Shown here piece after piece: positions 36,715 to 44,083 of a stretch of 64,000 nucleotides of DNA. The stretch's first letter is position 1; the number at the start of each line of letters is the position of its first letter. A model generated the notes under the pieces. That model saw only the letters and a program-made list of their open reading frames with translations, was not told where the DNA came from and did no database searches. The stretch is from NCBI GenBank assembly GCA_013823135.1, contig PNLP01000008.1:1-64000 (forward strand). The letters are read 5' to 3'. The position numbers and the translations under genes are program-made. The DNA is from Planctomycetaceae bacterium. Its GTDB lineage: Bacteria > Planctomycetota > Planctomycetia > Gemmatales > Gemmataceae.

Positions 36715-36908
36715 CCGAGGCCGGAGCAACCGCGTTGTTCGAAAATCCACCCACAACCATGTTCATCGTTCACGGTCGCCAGAAGGGAACGCGCTGGATT
36801 GAGCTTGGACGAGCGAAAACGCGCCAGGGAGCGTTGGCGTTCATCACGGGCAAGGGGAAGTTTTGGGTTGAAGAACGACGCGCGGAAGGGGCCAAGGATC
36901 GAGAATGA
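36699..36908 (+). CDS. Hypothetical small protein, 69 aa
   Basis: Starts at ATG 36699 after GGGAG, overlapping the RusA gene by 16 bp. It reads as a compact beta-alpha domain (TTMFIVHGRQKGTRWIELG, then RQGALAFITGKGKFWVEE). No family is recognised. Position and overlap support a co-translated gene. Confidence 0.6.
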   Translation: MQATLTEAGATALFENPPTTMFIVHGRQKGTRWIELGRAKTRQGALAFITGKGKFWVEERRAEGAKDRE

Positions 36909-37071
36909 AAGCCCGTTGGGGTTATGAGGATTGAAGCAACCACGACCGCGCGAGATTGCTTCCCCAAAAACACGGGTCCTCCGAGACCCCCCACCCCCTA
37001 CAAGCCCTCCACAGGGAACAGCTGGGCTGGTTTGTACTCGTAGTTTCGTCACCATACCGAGGAGTTTACTC

Positions 37072-37374
37072 ATGGATTCCGAAGCGGAACAAAGGCACGC
37101 CGAGCGTTTCAAAACTATGATGCGCGCTTGGCTTGCGACACTTCCGAAAACGGGTTGGTCTGGCTCGCCAACCGAATTGGCAGACACGATCTACCTCTTC
37201 GCCAAGTCCAACCAGCACTACGTCTACGTTCCCGAGGGCAAGGGGATCGCGCGAGCGTTGCAGCCGGCTACCGGGGCCATTTATGCAGCGGGCTGGCTGT
37301 GTACAGAACGACGCACGGGCCGCGGTCGCTTCATCGAGTTCAAGAGGGTTGCCGCTGTCCGATCGGGGAAGTGA
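37072..37374 (+). CDS. Hypothetical protein, 100 aa
   Basis: ATG 37072 follows GAGGAG by seven bases. The sequence is helical at first (RFKTMMRAWLATLP), then WSGSPTELADTIYLFAKS and GKGIARALQPATGAIYAAG, a pattern like a small winged-helix or DNA-binding domain (helix, helix, strand, basic tail). The identity is unknown. It sits 163 bp after the previous gene, a gap containing no other frame I can support. Confidence 0.6.
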   Translation: MDSEAEQRHAERFKTMMRAWLATLPKTGWSGSPTELADTIYLFAKSNQHYVYVPEGKGIARALQPATGAIYAAGWLCTERRTGRGRFIEFKRVAAVRSGK

Positions 37375-37403
37375 GACCCACAACCGCACCACTGAGGAGC
37401 CCC

Positions 37404-37616
37404 ATGAACATCACAACTCCAAAGCGCGGAATAGTTTGCCCACAGTGCTCGGGGGATGACCTCGTTACCCTTTCCCGCCGTCGTCCCCTCGCAGGTGTTC
37501 GCATCCGATACATCCGTTGCAAGTCATGCGATTGCAGGTTCCGCACAGTGGAGAGATTCGCCGCCGTCACGCGGTCGGGGAATAGTGTGCCGCCACCGGC
37601 ACACGTTCCCGAGTGA
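37404..37616 (+). CDS. Zinc-ribbon protein, NrdR-like
   Basis: Starts at ATG 37404 after GAGGAGC and has 70 residues. The whole protein is a zinc ribbon: CPQCSGDDL then IRCKSCDCRFRTVERF, with two Cys-x2-Cys pairs about 29 apart. The arrangement matches the N-terminal DNA-binding ribbon of NrdR and phage Ogr-type regulators, but no ATP-cone follows. A DNA-binding regulator is likely. Its stop codon lies in a palindrome. Confidence 0.65.
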   Translation: MNITTPKRGIVCPQCSGDDLVTLSRRRPLAGVRIRYIRCKSCDCRFRTVERFAAVTRSGNSVPPPAHVPE

Positions 37617-37631
37617 CAACGCATTGTCACT
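37612..37631. promoter_or_regulatory. Palindrome at the end of a gene (copy 1)
   Basis: AGTGACAA-CGCA-TTGTCACT, perfect 8-bp arms with a 4-nt centre, overlapping the stop codon of the zinc-ribbon gene. The same core, GTGACAA-N4-TTGTCAC, overlaps another stop codon at 40288-40305. The symmetry is like that of a dimeric repressor operator. Confidence 0.65.
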
Positions 37632-37712
37632 GGCACGGGCGCATGTCCGGGTGTACTGTTCTGCGGGTGGCACGTTTGTGATACCCGTAGAACTCTCGCC
37701 GGAGTCGCCGAG

Positions 37713-37913
37713 ATGAGATGTGCGCAATGCCGCGGGCCAGACGGCCAACCGGTAAAGCTCGAAGTCGTCGGAACCCGGCAACGCGGGGTGTGCGCTACGA
37801 AGCGATACCGCCGGTGCCCGGTGTGCGGTCATAAGGTCACCACGATCGAACAACCGACCGCCGGCCAGCTCCCAACACTGACCGCCGCCGCAACCCCCAA
37901 GCTCCGCACCTGA
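37713..37913 (+). CDS. Second zinc-ribbon protein, NrdR-like
   Basis: ATG 37713 lies eight bases after GGAG; the product has 66 residues. It starts MRCAQCRGPDGQPV and continues RRCPVCGHKVTTIEQPT, closely matching the NrdR ribbon layout (MRCPxC, later RRCxxC, then TxE). It is about the same length as the ribbon protein 100 bp upstream but only loosely similar to it in sequence. It may be a paralogue of independent origin. A regulatory role is probable. Confidence 0.65.
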   Translation: MRCAQCRGPDGQPVKLEVVGTRQRGVCATKRYRRCPVCGHKVTTIEQPTAGQLPTLTAAATPKLRT

Positions 37914-37923
37914 GAGTACCGCC

Positions 37924-38139
37924 TTGCTTCGACCCGTTGCCGAGGACGTGGCCGATTACCTCGCGCGCGCCGAGTTGGGTGAAGTCGCGCCCGCAGCGCC
38001 GCCGGCAGCAAAGCCCACGAAGCGGAAACGCCGGTTGATCGACATTGAGGCTTTGCATGCTGCGGCCGTGGCCAACGAGGTGCAGGCCCGCCGATGGCAA
38101 CGTGAATCACCAGCCGTGACAGGTTCCTTTTGGGACTGA
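37924..38139 (+). CDS. Hypothetical small basic protein, 71 aa
   Basis: An open frame with a TTG start at 37924, ten bases after the previous stop. The protein has a helical start (VAEDVADYLARAELG), an Ala/Pro linker, a basic patch PTKRKRRLID and an Ala-rich helix. GC at third codon positions agrees with neighbouring genes. The start is uncertain because no ATG is available. Confidence 0.45.
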   Translation: MLRPVAEDVADYLARAELGEVAPAAPPAAKPTKRKRRLIDIEALHAAAVANEVQARRWQRESPAVTGSFWD

Positions 38140-38210
38140 CCAGACCACAACCGCAACCGGCTTTCCCGCGCCCCGGTCGCATCGCCAGCGGGACAACGAA
38201 GAGGAAGAAC

Positions 38211-38999
38211 GTGAACACGATTCAGGAAACACTCGCGGCCGTTGAGGCGGGTTCGGTCAAGAAGAACGCCGCCATTGCCAAGGAACGGCGCTCCTTTGTC
38301 GAGAAGGTAGCCAAGGGTTCAGCAGTGCCGGCGGAACTGCTTGTTGCAAAGCTCACCGAGTGGGGATGCACGGCAACCACTTTCCGCGCCGAAGTTGAAG
38401 CCCTAGCCCATCGTCTCAACCTCAAGGCCGAGGCGGATCAATTAGCGGATCGCCAAAGCCGCTTGGCCGTTCTCCAAAAGGAAGTAGCCGTTGCTCGCCA
38501 GGAGCACGCCGCCGCGGTTGCTGCGGCCGATGCGAAACTCAACGCGGCACTCGGAGAGCTTGCACCGATCGAGACCGAGTTGATGGCGGGCATTCGCCGG
38601 TCGGAAGACTCTGCAACCCGGCTATACCAAACCTGCCCATACGTCGAACTGCACGAGCAACGGAATGCGGCACAGGTGCGGTTGAACGCCGCTCAATCAC
38701 GTCTCGCGGCGCTTCGCGAAAACGTCCAGACCGCTCGCGGTAAACAACTGCCAACGGCCGAAAGTGATTTGCTCTGGCAGAAGGGGACCGCCGGCGCCGG
38801 CACGCTCCTTGAACCAATGGCCATTGCCCATGCCGAGAAGGACAAGGCAGACCGCGTGAAGCGGGCCGCAGATCGGGTTGCCGACATCAAGGCCGAAATC
38901 GTCCGGCACGAAACCGCGAGCATCCCAGATGCGGAACGCGAACTGGCCGAGGCGCAAGCCGCGTTCGATGAGGTGCAAGCCGCGTTTAGCGAGCCGTGA
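38211..38999 (+). CDS. Long coiled-coil protein
   Basis: The start is GTG 38211 after GAGGAAGAAC; the frame is open to 38130 but overlaps the preceding gene. The 262 residues are almost all helix, Ala/Glu/Arg-rich, with heptads throughout (DRQSRLAVLQKEVAVARQE; RLAALRENVQTARG). Its place before the prohead-protease-like gene is where scaffold or minor head proteins are found in phages, which is a weak positional argument. No domain is recognised. Confidence 0.6.
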   Translation: MNTIQETLAAVEAGSVKKNAAIAKERRSFVEKVAKGSAVPAELLVAKLTEWGCTATTFRAEVEALAHRLNLKAEADQLADRQSRLAVLQKEVAVARQEHAAAVAAADAKLNAALGELAPIETELMAGIRRSEDSATRLYQTCPYVELHEQRNAAQVRLNAAQSRLAALRENVQTARGKQLPTAESDLLWQKGTAGAGTLLEPMAIAHAEKDKADRVKRAADRVADIKAEIVRHETASIPDAERELAEAQAAFDEVQAAFSEP

Positions 39000-39364
39000 T
39001 TCTTCTGCCGATCGACCCGACCGCCGAGGCAATCGCAATGGAATCGACATCGCCACAGAACGACACCAGCACGCCGGCAGGCTACCCGAGCCGGCTTGCT
39101 GACCTTCAAGCCACGCTTGCTGAGAAGCAGGCACAGCTCGACATCGTGCGCGCCTCGCTCGAACAGTTCGAGGCCGACAAGTTGGCCGCGATTCGCGCCG
39201 CGAACAAAGCCTATTCGCTTGCCGTTTCAGCAGCAAATGCACAGTACGCCGCGGACACGGCACCGTTGATTTCGATCGAGTCAGAACTCGCTGCGGAAGT
39301 CGAGGCCACCGAGGGCGCGGCTATCGAAACCGAGCTGAACGAGGGCCGCGGTTATGTGGTCTGA
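38996..39364 (+). CDS. Coiled-coil protein, 122 aa or shorter
   Basis: GTG 38996 overlaps the previous stop as GTGA; an internal ATG at 39038 preceded by CGAGG would give 108 residues. The sequence is helical (RLADLQATLAEKQAQLD) and echoes the style of the longer coiled-coil protein just upstream, perhaps a diverged duplicate. After its TGA stop the same frame stays open for over 110 codons. Confidence 0.55.
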   Translation: MILLPIDPTAEAIAMESTSPQNDTSTPAGYPSRLADLQATLAEKQAQLDIVRASLEQFEADKLAAIRAANKAYSLAVSAANAQYAADTAPLISIESELAAEVEATEGAAIETELNEGRGYVV

Positions 39365-40001
39365 ACTCGCAACTTCGACCCCTTCATTCTGGACATCGCA
39401 GGCTATGCGCCTCACGCCGTCTGCGCGTGCCAGTCGCCAGACTACGCCATCATCAGCGAATCACACCACGAAGGGCACAACAACGCAGGCGCGAAAGCCC
39501 GCCACGACATCTTCGGAGTTGCTGACGGGAGTTGTGCTGAACTTCGACACACTCAGTTGCGAGCAGACGTTGCCGCGGGCATTAGCCAAAATTGCCGGCT
39601 TCGACATCTCGCAAATCATGATCGCGCCCGGTGCATTCGACAAGAGTTTGAAACGATGCCGAGCGGGGAGAGTCAACGGGAACGTGCGGTTCCAATTCGA
39701 CCATAACGACCGCACGAAGACGTGTAGCACCATCAGCGGCGCGCTACGTTTGTTGGCTGACAGCCGCTCGTTGTACTTCATTGTCGGTGACGCTTCGCGG
39801 GATGGTGCAAAGTCAGTTCGAGAGGCCAAGAGGCGAACAGAGTGCCGCGAAGTATCTGCCGGCTTCTACGCTCACAAGTTCCACGTTATCCCCGGTGAGC
39901 CGGGTGAAGCCAACGTGATTTACGTTGCCGAGGCCGAGTTGTTCGAGGTCTCGCTTGTCGAGCTCGGGGCGTTCCCGCGAACGTCCGTTGAGTTCATTTA
40001 A
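39354..40001 (+). CDS. HK97-type prohead-protease-like protein
   Basis: A 215-residue frame. From about residue 56 it matches the phage prohead protease (peptidase U35) pattern: GVVLNFDT, IAPGAFDKSL, VRFQFDHND with the expected catalytic His, LRLLADSRSLYFIVG, REVSAGF with the expected catalytic Ser, and ELFEVSLVELGAFPRTSVE. These enzymes cleave scaffold and capsid precursor during head maturation. The first ~55 residues are Ser/Thr-rich and unlike the family, so translation may really begin downstream (for example GTG near 39531). No capsid gene follows, which is unusual for the family. Confidence 0.72.
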   Translation: MWSELATSTPSFWTSQAMRLTPSARASRQTTPSSANHTTKGTTTQARKPATTSSELLTGVVLNFDTLSCEQTLPRALAKIAGFDISQIMIAPGAFDKSLKRCRAGRVNGNVRFQFDHNDRTKTCSTISGALRLLADSRSLYFIVGDASRDGAKSVREAKRRTECREVSAGFYAHKFHVIPGEPGEANVIYVAEAELFEVSLVELGAFPRTSVEFI

Positions 40002-40018
40002 CCCAACGAGGATTGACC

Positions 40019-40291
40019 ATGCCCGTTCGAGACGTTTGGGCCGGGGATGTGGCGTTGGTTGAGTTGGCACGTTCGGAGCGAACCGAGGCGCCCGCCGAAG
40101 TGCTCTCAGAGCTGGCGCGCCGCGGCCACGTCAAGCTATCCGGGAAGACTGCAAAACTCACGGGCGCTGGCCGCATCCGTGCAAACGCGCTGGCCAAGGC
40201 GGAAGGAAACATTCGCGCGATGGCCGCGAACACAAAAGCCGGCCTGTGCGCAATCATGACCGCAGCGGGGCCGCGCCTAACCAGTCGGTGA
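40019..40291 (+). CDS. Hypothetical protein, 90 aa
   Basis: ATG 40019 follows CGAGGATTGACC. It has a helix-rich start (DVALVELARSERTEAPAEVL), then SELARRGHVKLSGKTAKLTG and a basic C-terminal helix. The middle resembles a small winged-helix unit. It lies between the protease-like and the tape-measure genes. Its stop codon sits in the second GTGACAA palindrome. Confidence 0.55.
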   Translation: MPVRDVWAGDVALVELARSERTEAPAEVLSELARRGHVKLSGKTAKLTGAGRIRANALAKAEGNIRAMAANTKAGLCAIMTAAGPRLTSR

Positions 40292-40305
40292 CAACCCGTT
40301 GTCAC
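40288..40305. promoter_or_regulatory. Palindrome at the end of a gene (copy 2)
   Basis: GTGACAA-CCCG-TTGTCAC, perfect 7-bp arms, overlapping the stop codon of the preceding gene exactly as the copy at 37612-37631 does. Confidence 0.65.
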
Positions 40306-40327
40306 AAACAACCACGAGGCCGCAGAA

Positions 40328-40795
40328 GTGTACGCCACCGATCCCACCGCCCCACAGTTCACGCCGACCGTAGCCGCGCCAATGGATCGGCCGCCAGTGA
40401 TCGGTTTCACAGATGCCGCGGGCCGGTTCTTCCCGTTGGCCTTCACCGCCAAGCGGGTCGAGATAGCTCACGCGATCGGGATCGACTTGCCGCGAGTGAT
40501 GGCATCCGAACGCGGGCCGTCTCGAATGTTCTCAAGGTCCGACCTCGCTTCCCTTGTCCGTGTGGTTCAGCTCGCCATCATCGCCGCTGGCGGGGACGAC
40601 CAGGAGCCGCCCGGCGTGCAACTACCCGGCGCCTTTGTAAGCCCCGAAGACTTCGCCCGGTTGATGGCCGTTCCCAAGACCTTCGAGGCCGCGACACTCG
40701 CCATTCTCGAAGCGATGGCCGCGTACTTCCCCAACTCGCCGGGCTCAAAATCCATCCTCGCAGCACGCCCGCGGTTGCGGGTGAAAGGAAAGTAA
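40328..40795 (+). CDS. Hypothetical protein before the tape-measure gene
   Basis: A 155-residue frame with a GTG start at 40328. It has a Pro-rich N-terminus, then GFTDAAGRFFPLAFTAKRVE, RVMASERGPSRMFSRSDLA and a helix LARLMAVPKTFEAATLAILE-like region. Genes directly before the tape measure in tailed phages often encode tail assembly chaperones; that position is the only ground for such a suggestion. It ends two bases before the next start. Confidence 0.6.
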   Translation: MYATDPTAPQFTPTVAAPMDRPPVIGFTDAAGRFFPLAFTAKRVEIAHAIGIDLPRVMASERGPSRMFSRSDLASLVRVVQLAIIAAGGDDQEPPGVQLPGAFVSPEDFARLMAVPKTFEAATLAILEAMAAYFPNSPGSKSILAARPRLRVKGK

Positions 40796-40796
40796 C

Positions 40797-42551
40797 ATGG
40801 GTGTAAGTGGCCAAGCAATCCGCGCCGGTCGCGCCTTCGTGGAATTGTTCGCGGACGACACCAAGCTAACCCGCACCCTCACGGCCGCGGCTAATCGCGT
40901 GAAGCAGTTCGCCGGCAACGTCACGAGCATCGGCGCGAAGATGGGCGCCACGGGCGGAATCATCGCCGCGCCGCTTGGGAAGGCGTTCACAGACGCGATG
41001 AACAAGGGTGCCGAGATCAAACGGCTATCCGTCATCAGCGGGGAGACCACCGACACCATTTCCCAACTCGCCGGCGCCTTCTCGATCGCTGGCGCCGGGC
41101 TGGATGAATTCGGTGGCGCTCTCGACGGATTGCGAAGCCGGGTGATTGCCGCGGCCGACAGCAACTCAGAGTTGATCGACACAATGACCGGGTTGAATGG
41201 CCGATTCCTAATCACCAAAGGTGTAGATGAGCAGTTCAACCGCATCGCCGCTTCCTTTCAACGAATGGATAACGCAGTAGATCAGGCCAACCAAGCTCAA
41301 CTGCTTTTCGGGGCCAGTGGCGCGAAACTACTGCCCTATCTCCGAAAGGGCGCGGCAGGCTTGGCCGAGCTGAAAGCGGAGGCGAACAAGGCCGGTGAGA
41401 TTATGAGCGCCGAAGACATCGAGCGCAGTTCCCAAGTGTCGAAATCGTTTTCGCTCATCGTCACGGAACTGAAAAACACAATCGTCGCGCTGGGTTCCGC
41501 GATGCTTCCAACCAAGCAAGGAACGAAGGAGGTAACCGAGCAAATCCGGGAAGGGTTCGCCGCGGCACGCAGTTGGATCAGTGAGAACGGCGCCATGATC
41601 GTGGGGCTTGCGAAACTCGCAGCCGGCGCCGTGGCCGGTGGTGCCGCGTTGCTGGGTATCGGCTTCGCGCTCACCAAGGCCGCGGCCGGTATCGGCCTTG
41701 TGGTTGCCGGTGTGAAACTCGCCGCGACCGGTGTCGGCCTGTTGCTCTCGCCGATCGGCTTGGTAACCGCCGCAATCGCCGGACTCACGGCGCTGTTTTT
41801 AACGCAAACCGAGACGGGGCGGAAGATGACCGGGGACTTATCCGCCGGCTTCACGAACATGGGCCAGACGTTCAGCGAAGCATGGGGCGGCATCCTCGCC
41901 GCGGTGAAGGCCGGTGACATGGAAGGGGCGTTCAAGATTCTCACCTTGGGTATCAAGACCGTTTGGGCGCAAGCGATGCTGACGCTTCGCCAGGGTTGGA
42001 ACGACTTCATGAATTGGACAATCACGACGCTTCGCGCGAACCCCTGGATTCTGCCCCTCATCGGCGGCATCGTTGGCGGGCTGACCGCGGGTCCGGGTGG
42101 CGCTGTTGTGGGAGCAGCGGCCGGGGCCGGTGGCGCTGTTGCTCTCGAAGCATTCGGGGACAAGATCACCGACGCACTGACTGCTGACCTGAAAGGAGCG
42201 CAGGATCGTTTGCAGCAGAACCAGGCCGAACTACGCGCACTCATCGCCAAGGGTCGGGGTGGCCCGATCGGTGGGCCAGAGATCGACGGCGCCGCGATCG
42301 ACAAGGCGCGTTTTGATAGCTACGCGAAGAAACTCACCGAGGCCGCGAAGGAATTGCCGTTCGTCGGCAGTTCGACCAAGGGCGCGTTTGCGGGGCCGAT
42401 CGGCCAACAACTCGGGTACGCGGACCAGACCGCGAAACGGCAACTTGACGCCACGAAGGAAGTAGCCAAGGGCGTGAACAAGGTGGCGCGGGCCGAGGAA
42501 AACACGCTCGCAGCGCTGGAGAAGTGGCACAACGAATTCATGTGGAAATGA
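40797..42551 (+). CDS. Tape-measure-like phage tail protein
   Basis: A 584-residue protein starting two bases after the previous stop (ribosome site AAGGAAAG). The N-terminal ~230 residues match the tape-measure pattern: VSGQAIRAGRAFVELFADD, then helices and GAFSIAGAGLDEFGGALDGL. A hydrophobic central part with several possible membrane helices (about 265-335; LAKLAAGAVAGGAALLGIG) and Gly/Ala segments (about 415-455) follows, then a coiled coil. Tape measures set tail length and help DNA entry. At 584 residues it would fit a short tail. No other tail gene is recognised. Confidence 0.72.
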   Translation: MGVSGQAIRAGRAFVELFADDTKLTRTLTAAANRVKQFAGNVTSIGAKMGATGGIIAAPLGKAFTDAMNKGAEIKRLSVISGETTDTISQLAGAFSIAGAGLDEFGGALDGLRSRVIAAADSNSELIDTMTGLNGRFLITKGVDEQFNRIAASFQRMDNAVDQANQAQLLFGASGAKLLPYLRKGAAGLAELKAEANKAGEIMSAEDIERSSQVSKSFSLIVTELKNTIVALGSAMLPTKQGTKEVTEQIREGFAAARSWISENGAMIVGLAKLAAGAVAGGAALLGIGFALTKAAAGIGLVVAGVKLAATGVGLLLSPIGLVTAAIAGLTALFLTQTETGRKMTGDLSAGFTNMGQTFSEAWGGILAAVKAGDMEGAFKILTLGIKTVWAQAMLTLRQGWNDFMNWTITTLRANPWILPLIGGIVGGLTAGPGGAVVGAAAGAGGAVALEAFGDKITDALTADLKGAQDRLQQNQAELRALIAKGRGGPIGGPEIDGAAIDKARFDSYAKKLTEAAKELPFVGSSTKGAFAGPIGQQLGYADQTAKRQLDATKEVAKGVNKVARAEENTLAALEKWHNEFMWK

Positions 42552-42635
42552 CGCCGGGCCGCACGATCGAGACGGTTCATATCTGGGCACGGTGGCCGAC
42601 GCCGCGCCCGTTCTTCATCTCGTGGGGACTGCTGA

Positions 42636-43187
42636 ATGGTGACCACCGCGCCGGACGCTTCGGAGCTCGTGACGAACTACTTCAACCTTGCTCGCAAGAT
42701 TGCAGGCCGGTGGGCTTCGAGGTATCCGCACCTCGCCGCCGACTTCGAGAGCGCCGCCGTTTATGATCTTTGGCGCACAGCGACGGCATTCGACCCTGAC
42801 CGCGGAACCAAGTTCGCCACGGTGTTCCATGCCCGCTGTCACTTCGCAATGCTCAAGGTGGTGAAGAAGGAATACGCCAAGTCGCCGCCGTCGTTCGGGG
42901 CGCAATTTGTCCCGTCCACTGAGCAGGACACGCACCCGCTTGACCGCGCGCCAGCTCACACACGGGGCCCGGCTGAGTTGGCGGAACTGGATGACGACGT
43001 GACCAACTTGCCCGCGTTGCTCGCCGTTCTCCCGGAAGGCCGGCGGGCGCTTGTCGTGCGACACATTGCCCACGGTGAGACGTATACGGACCTCGCCGCG
43101 GACTACGGCACCACGCGGAGCGACATCCGCGGCATGGTGGGGAAGGCGCTGAAGAAACTACGGGGGAACAGATCGCATCTTCGCTAG
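42636..43187 (+). CDS. Sigma-70-like RNA polymerase sigma factor of the element
   Basis: A 183-residue protein. Region 2 is visible at about 10-75 (ARKIAGRWASRYPHLAADFE, FDPDRGTKFATVFHARCHFA with the Trp/Phe core typical of -10 recognition). Region 4 lies at about 130-180 (PALLAVLPEGRRALVVRHI, then the helix-turn-helix TYTDLAADYGTTRSDIRGM and VGKALKKLRG). It could direct RNA polymerase to element promoters. The gene follows the tape-measure gene by 84 bp with only a weak ribosome site (GGGGAC). Confidence 0.82.
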   Translation: MVTTAPDASELVTNYFNLARKIAGRWASRYPHLAADFESAAVYDLWRTATAFDPDRGTKFATVFHARCHFAMLKVVKKEYAKSPPSFGAQFVPSTEQDTHPLDRAPAHTRGPAELAELDDDVTNLPALLAVLPEGRRALVVRHIAHGETYTDLAADYGTTRSDIRGMVGKALKKLRGNRSHLR

Positions 43188-43249
43188 TTCTGACGCACGC
43201 AATTCAGTAACATGGCGCGCCTCGGCGTATAGGCGATCGACCTATATGT

Positions 43250-43300
43250 GTCCGAGTCGCTAACCGGGTAATGTTCTCCCCCGGCTTGGGCGGCTCGGGC
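43250..43300 (+). promoter_or_regulatory. Leader hairpin before the 43337 membrane-protein gene
   Basis: Arms GTCCGAGTCGCT (43250-43261) and GGCGGCTCGGGC (43289-43300) pair with several G-T wobbles. Pairing continues inward through AA/TT and CGGG/CCCG. It ends 36 nt before ATG 43337. A small dyad TATAGG-N7-CCTATA lies just upstream (about 43228-43246). No clear -35/-10 pair is visible at the usual distance. Confidence 0.5.
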
Positions 43301-43336
43301 CGCTGCCATTTGGAGAGCTACCATGCAGGAGTTTCT

Positions 43337-44083
43337 ATGTCTCATAACAAGCATTCGCGGAAACTCGCCACCGCCACCGCGACCACCTCTCCCGCCCCCG
43401 CGCTCTCCAGTAATCCCACCTCGCCCGGTCAGAGCGGACCCGCCTCCATTACCGCTCAGAACGACTCCACCCGCGGGGCCGCCCAAGATGTACCAGATGA
43501 CGTGAAAGAGGCCATACGTGACAACGATGAGTGCGCCGCAGCTCTCGAATTCAACAACAGTTTCAAGCCCGTCGAGGGGGCCGAATATGGATGGGCGGCG
43601 CGCCACGCACGCGAGCAATATGCACTCGCGGATAGTTGGTTCAAAGCCACTGACGAGAAAGCCGGCGCCTTGATTGGCTATCTAGGAAGTGTCACTGGTG
43701 TGATAGCAATTGGATCAGGAGCGGCCGTCACGAGCGGCCAGTTAAACCGATGGGTCGCGCTTGCCGCCGTTCCATCGTTTGTGTGTGCCGCAAGCGCAGT
43801 TATCACAGCCGCCATTGCTCGCCGACCCGCAACGGCCTGCACACCCCCGACCGGAAGAGAAGCCGCGAAAGCTGCCAACCACTATCACCACCAACCGGCC
43901 GACCTAGCTGAGGGCTCGCTCATCGGTCAGTGGCAATTAGCCACAGCGTTATTGTTTTGGGCAGGAGATCGAAAATCCCGCTGGTTGCGGCGAGCAACAT
44001 GGTTGTTTGTCGCCGCCATCGCCACCCTGATTATTCCCTTGATCGTGGGCATCATCATCGGCCCCGTGAAGGCGTGTGGATAG
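43337..44083 (+). CDS. Membrane protein resembling Pycsar (DUF5706/PycTM) effectors
   Basis: ATG 43337 follows AGGAG by six bases (frame open from 43271 without a ribosome site), giving 248 residues. A Ser/Thr/Pro-rich disordered start of ~50 residues precedes ALADSWFKATDEKAGALIG, which matches the (A/S)D-x-KA entry into the first membrane helix of DUF5706 proteins. Helix 1 is about 114-134, helix 2 about 140-163, and a last helix is near the C-terminus (about 222-243). DUF5706 proteins are membrane effectors of Pycsar anti-phage systems that open on cyclic UMP/CMP. No cyclase gene is adjacent, so this may be a stand-alone exclusion or decoy protein; a SLATT-type membrane protein is the alternative. 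Confidence 0.5.
   Translation: MSHNKHSRKLATATATTSPAPALSSNPTSPGQSGPASITAQNDSTRGAAQDVPDDVKEAIRDNDECAAALEFNNSFKPVEGAEYGWAARHAREQYALADSWFKATDEKAGALIGYLGSVTGVIAIGSGAAVTSGQLNRWVALAAVPSFVCAASAVITAAIARRPATACTPPTGREAAKAANHYHHQPADLAEGSLIGQWQLATALLFWAGDRKSRWLRRATWLFVAAIATLIIPLIVGIIIGPVKACG

Noticed and set aside
37612..40305. CRISPR-like or array interpretation of the repeated palindromes and iterons in the element
   Set aside because: The repeats are few, short, unevenly spaced and lack spacers of uniform length. No cas gene is present. No CRISPR array was seen anywhere in the window.
42548..42766. Short frame starting by ATGA overlap with the tape-measure stop
   Set aside because: It overlaps the sigma-factor gene by about 130 bp and its second half is Arg-rich shadow sequence. 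A short peptide before the sigma start is possible but cannot be supported.
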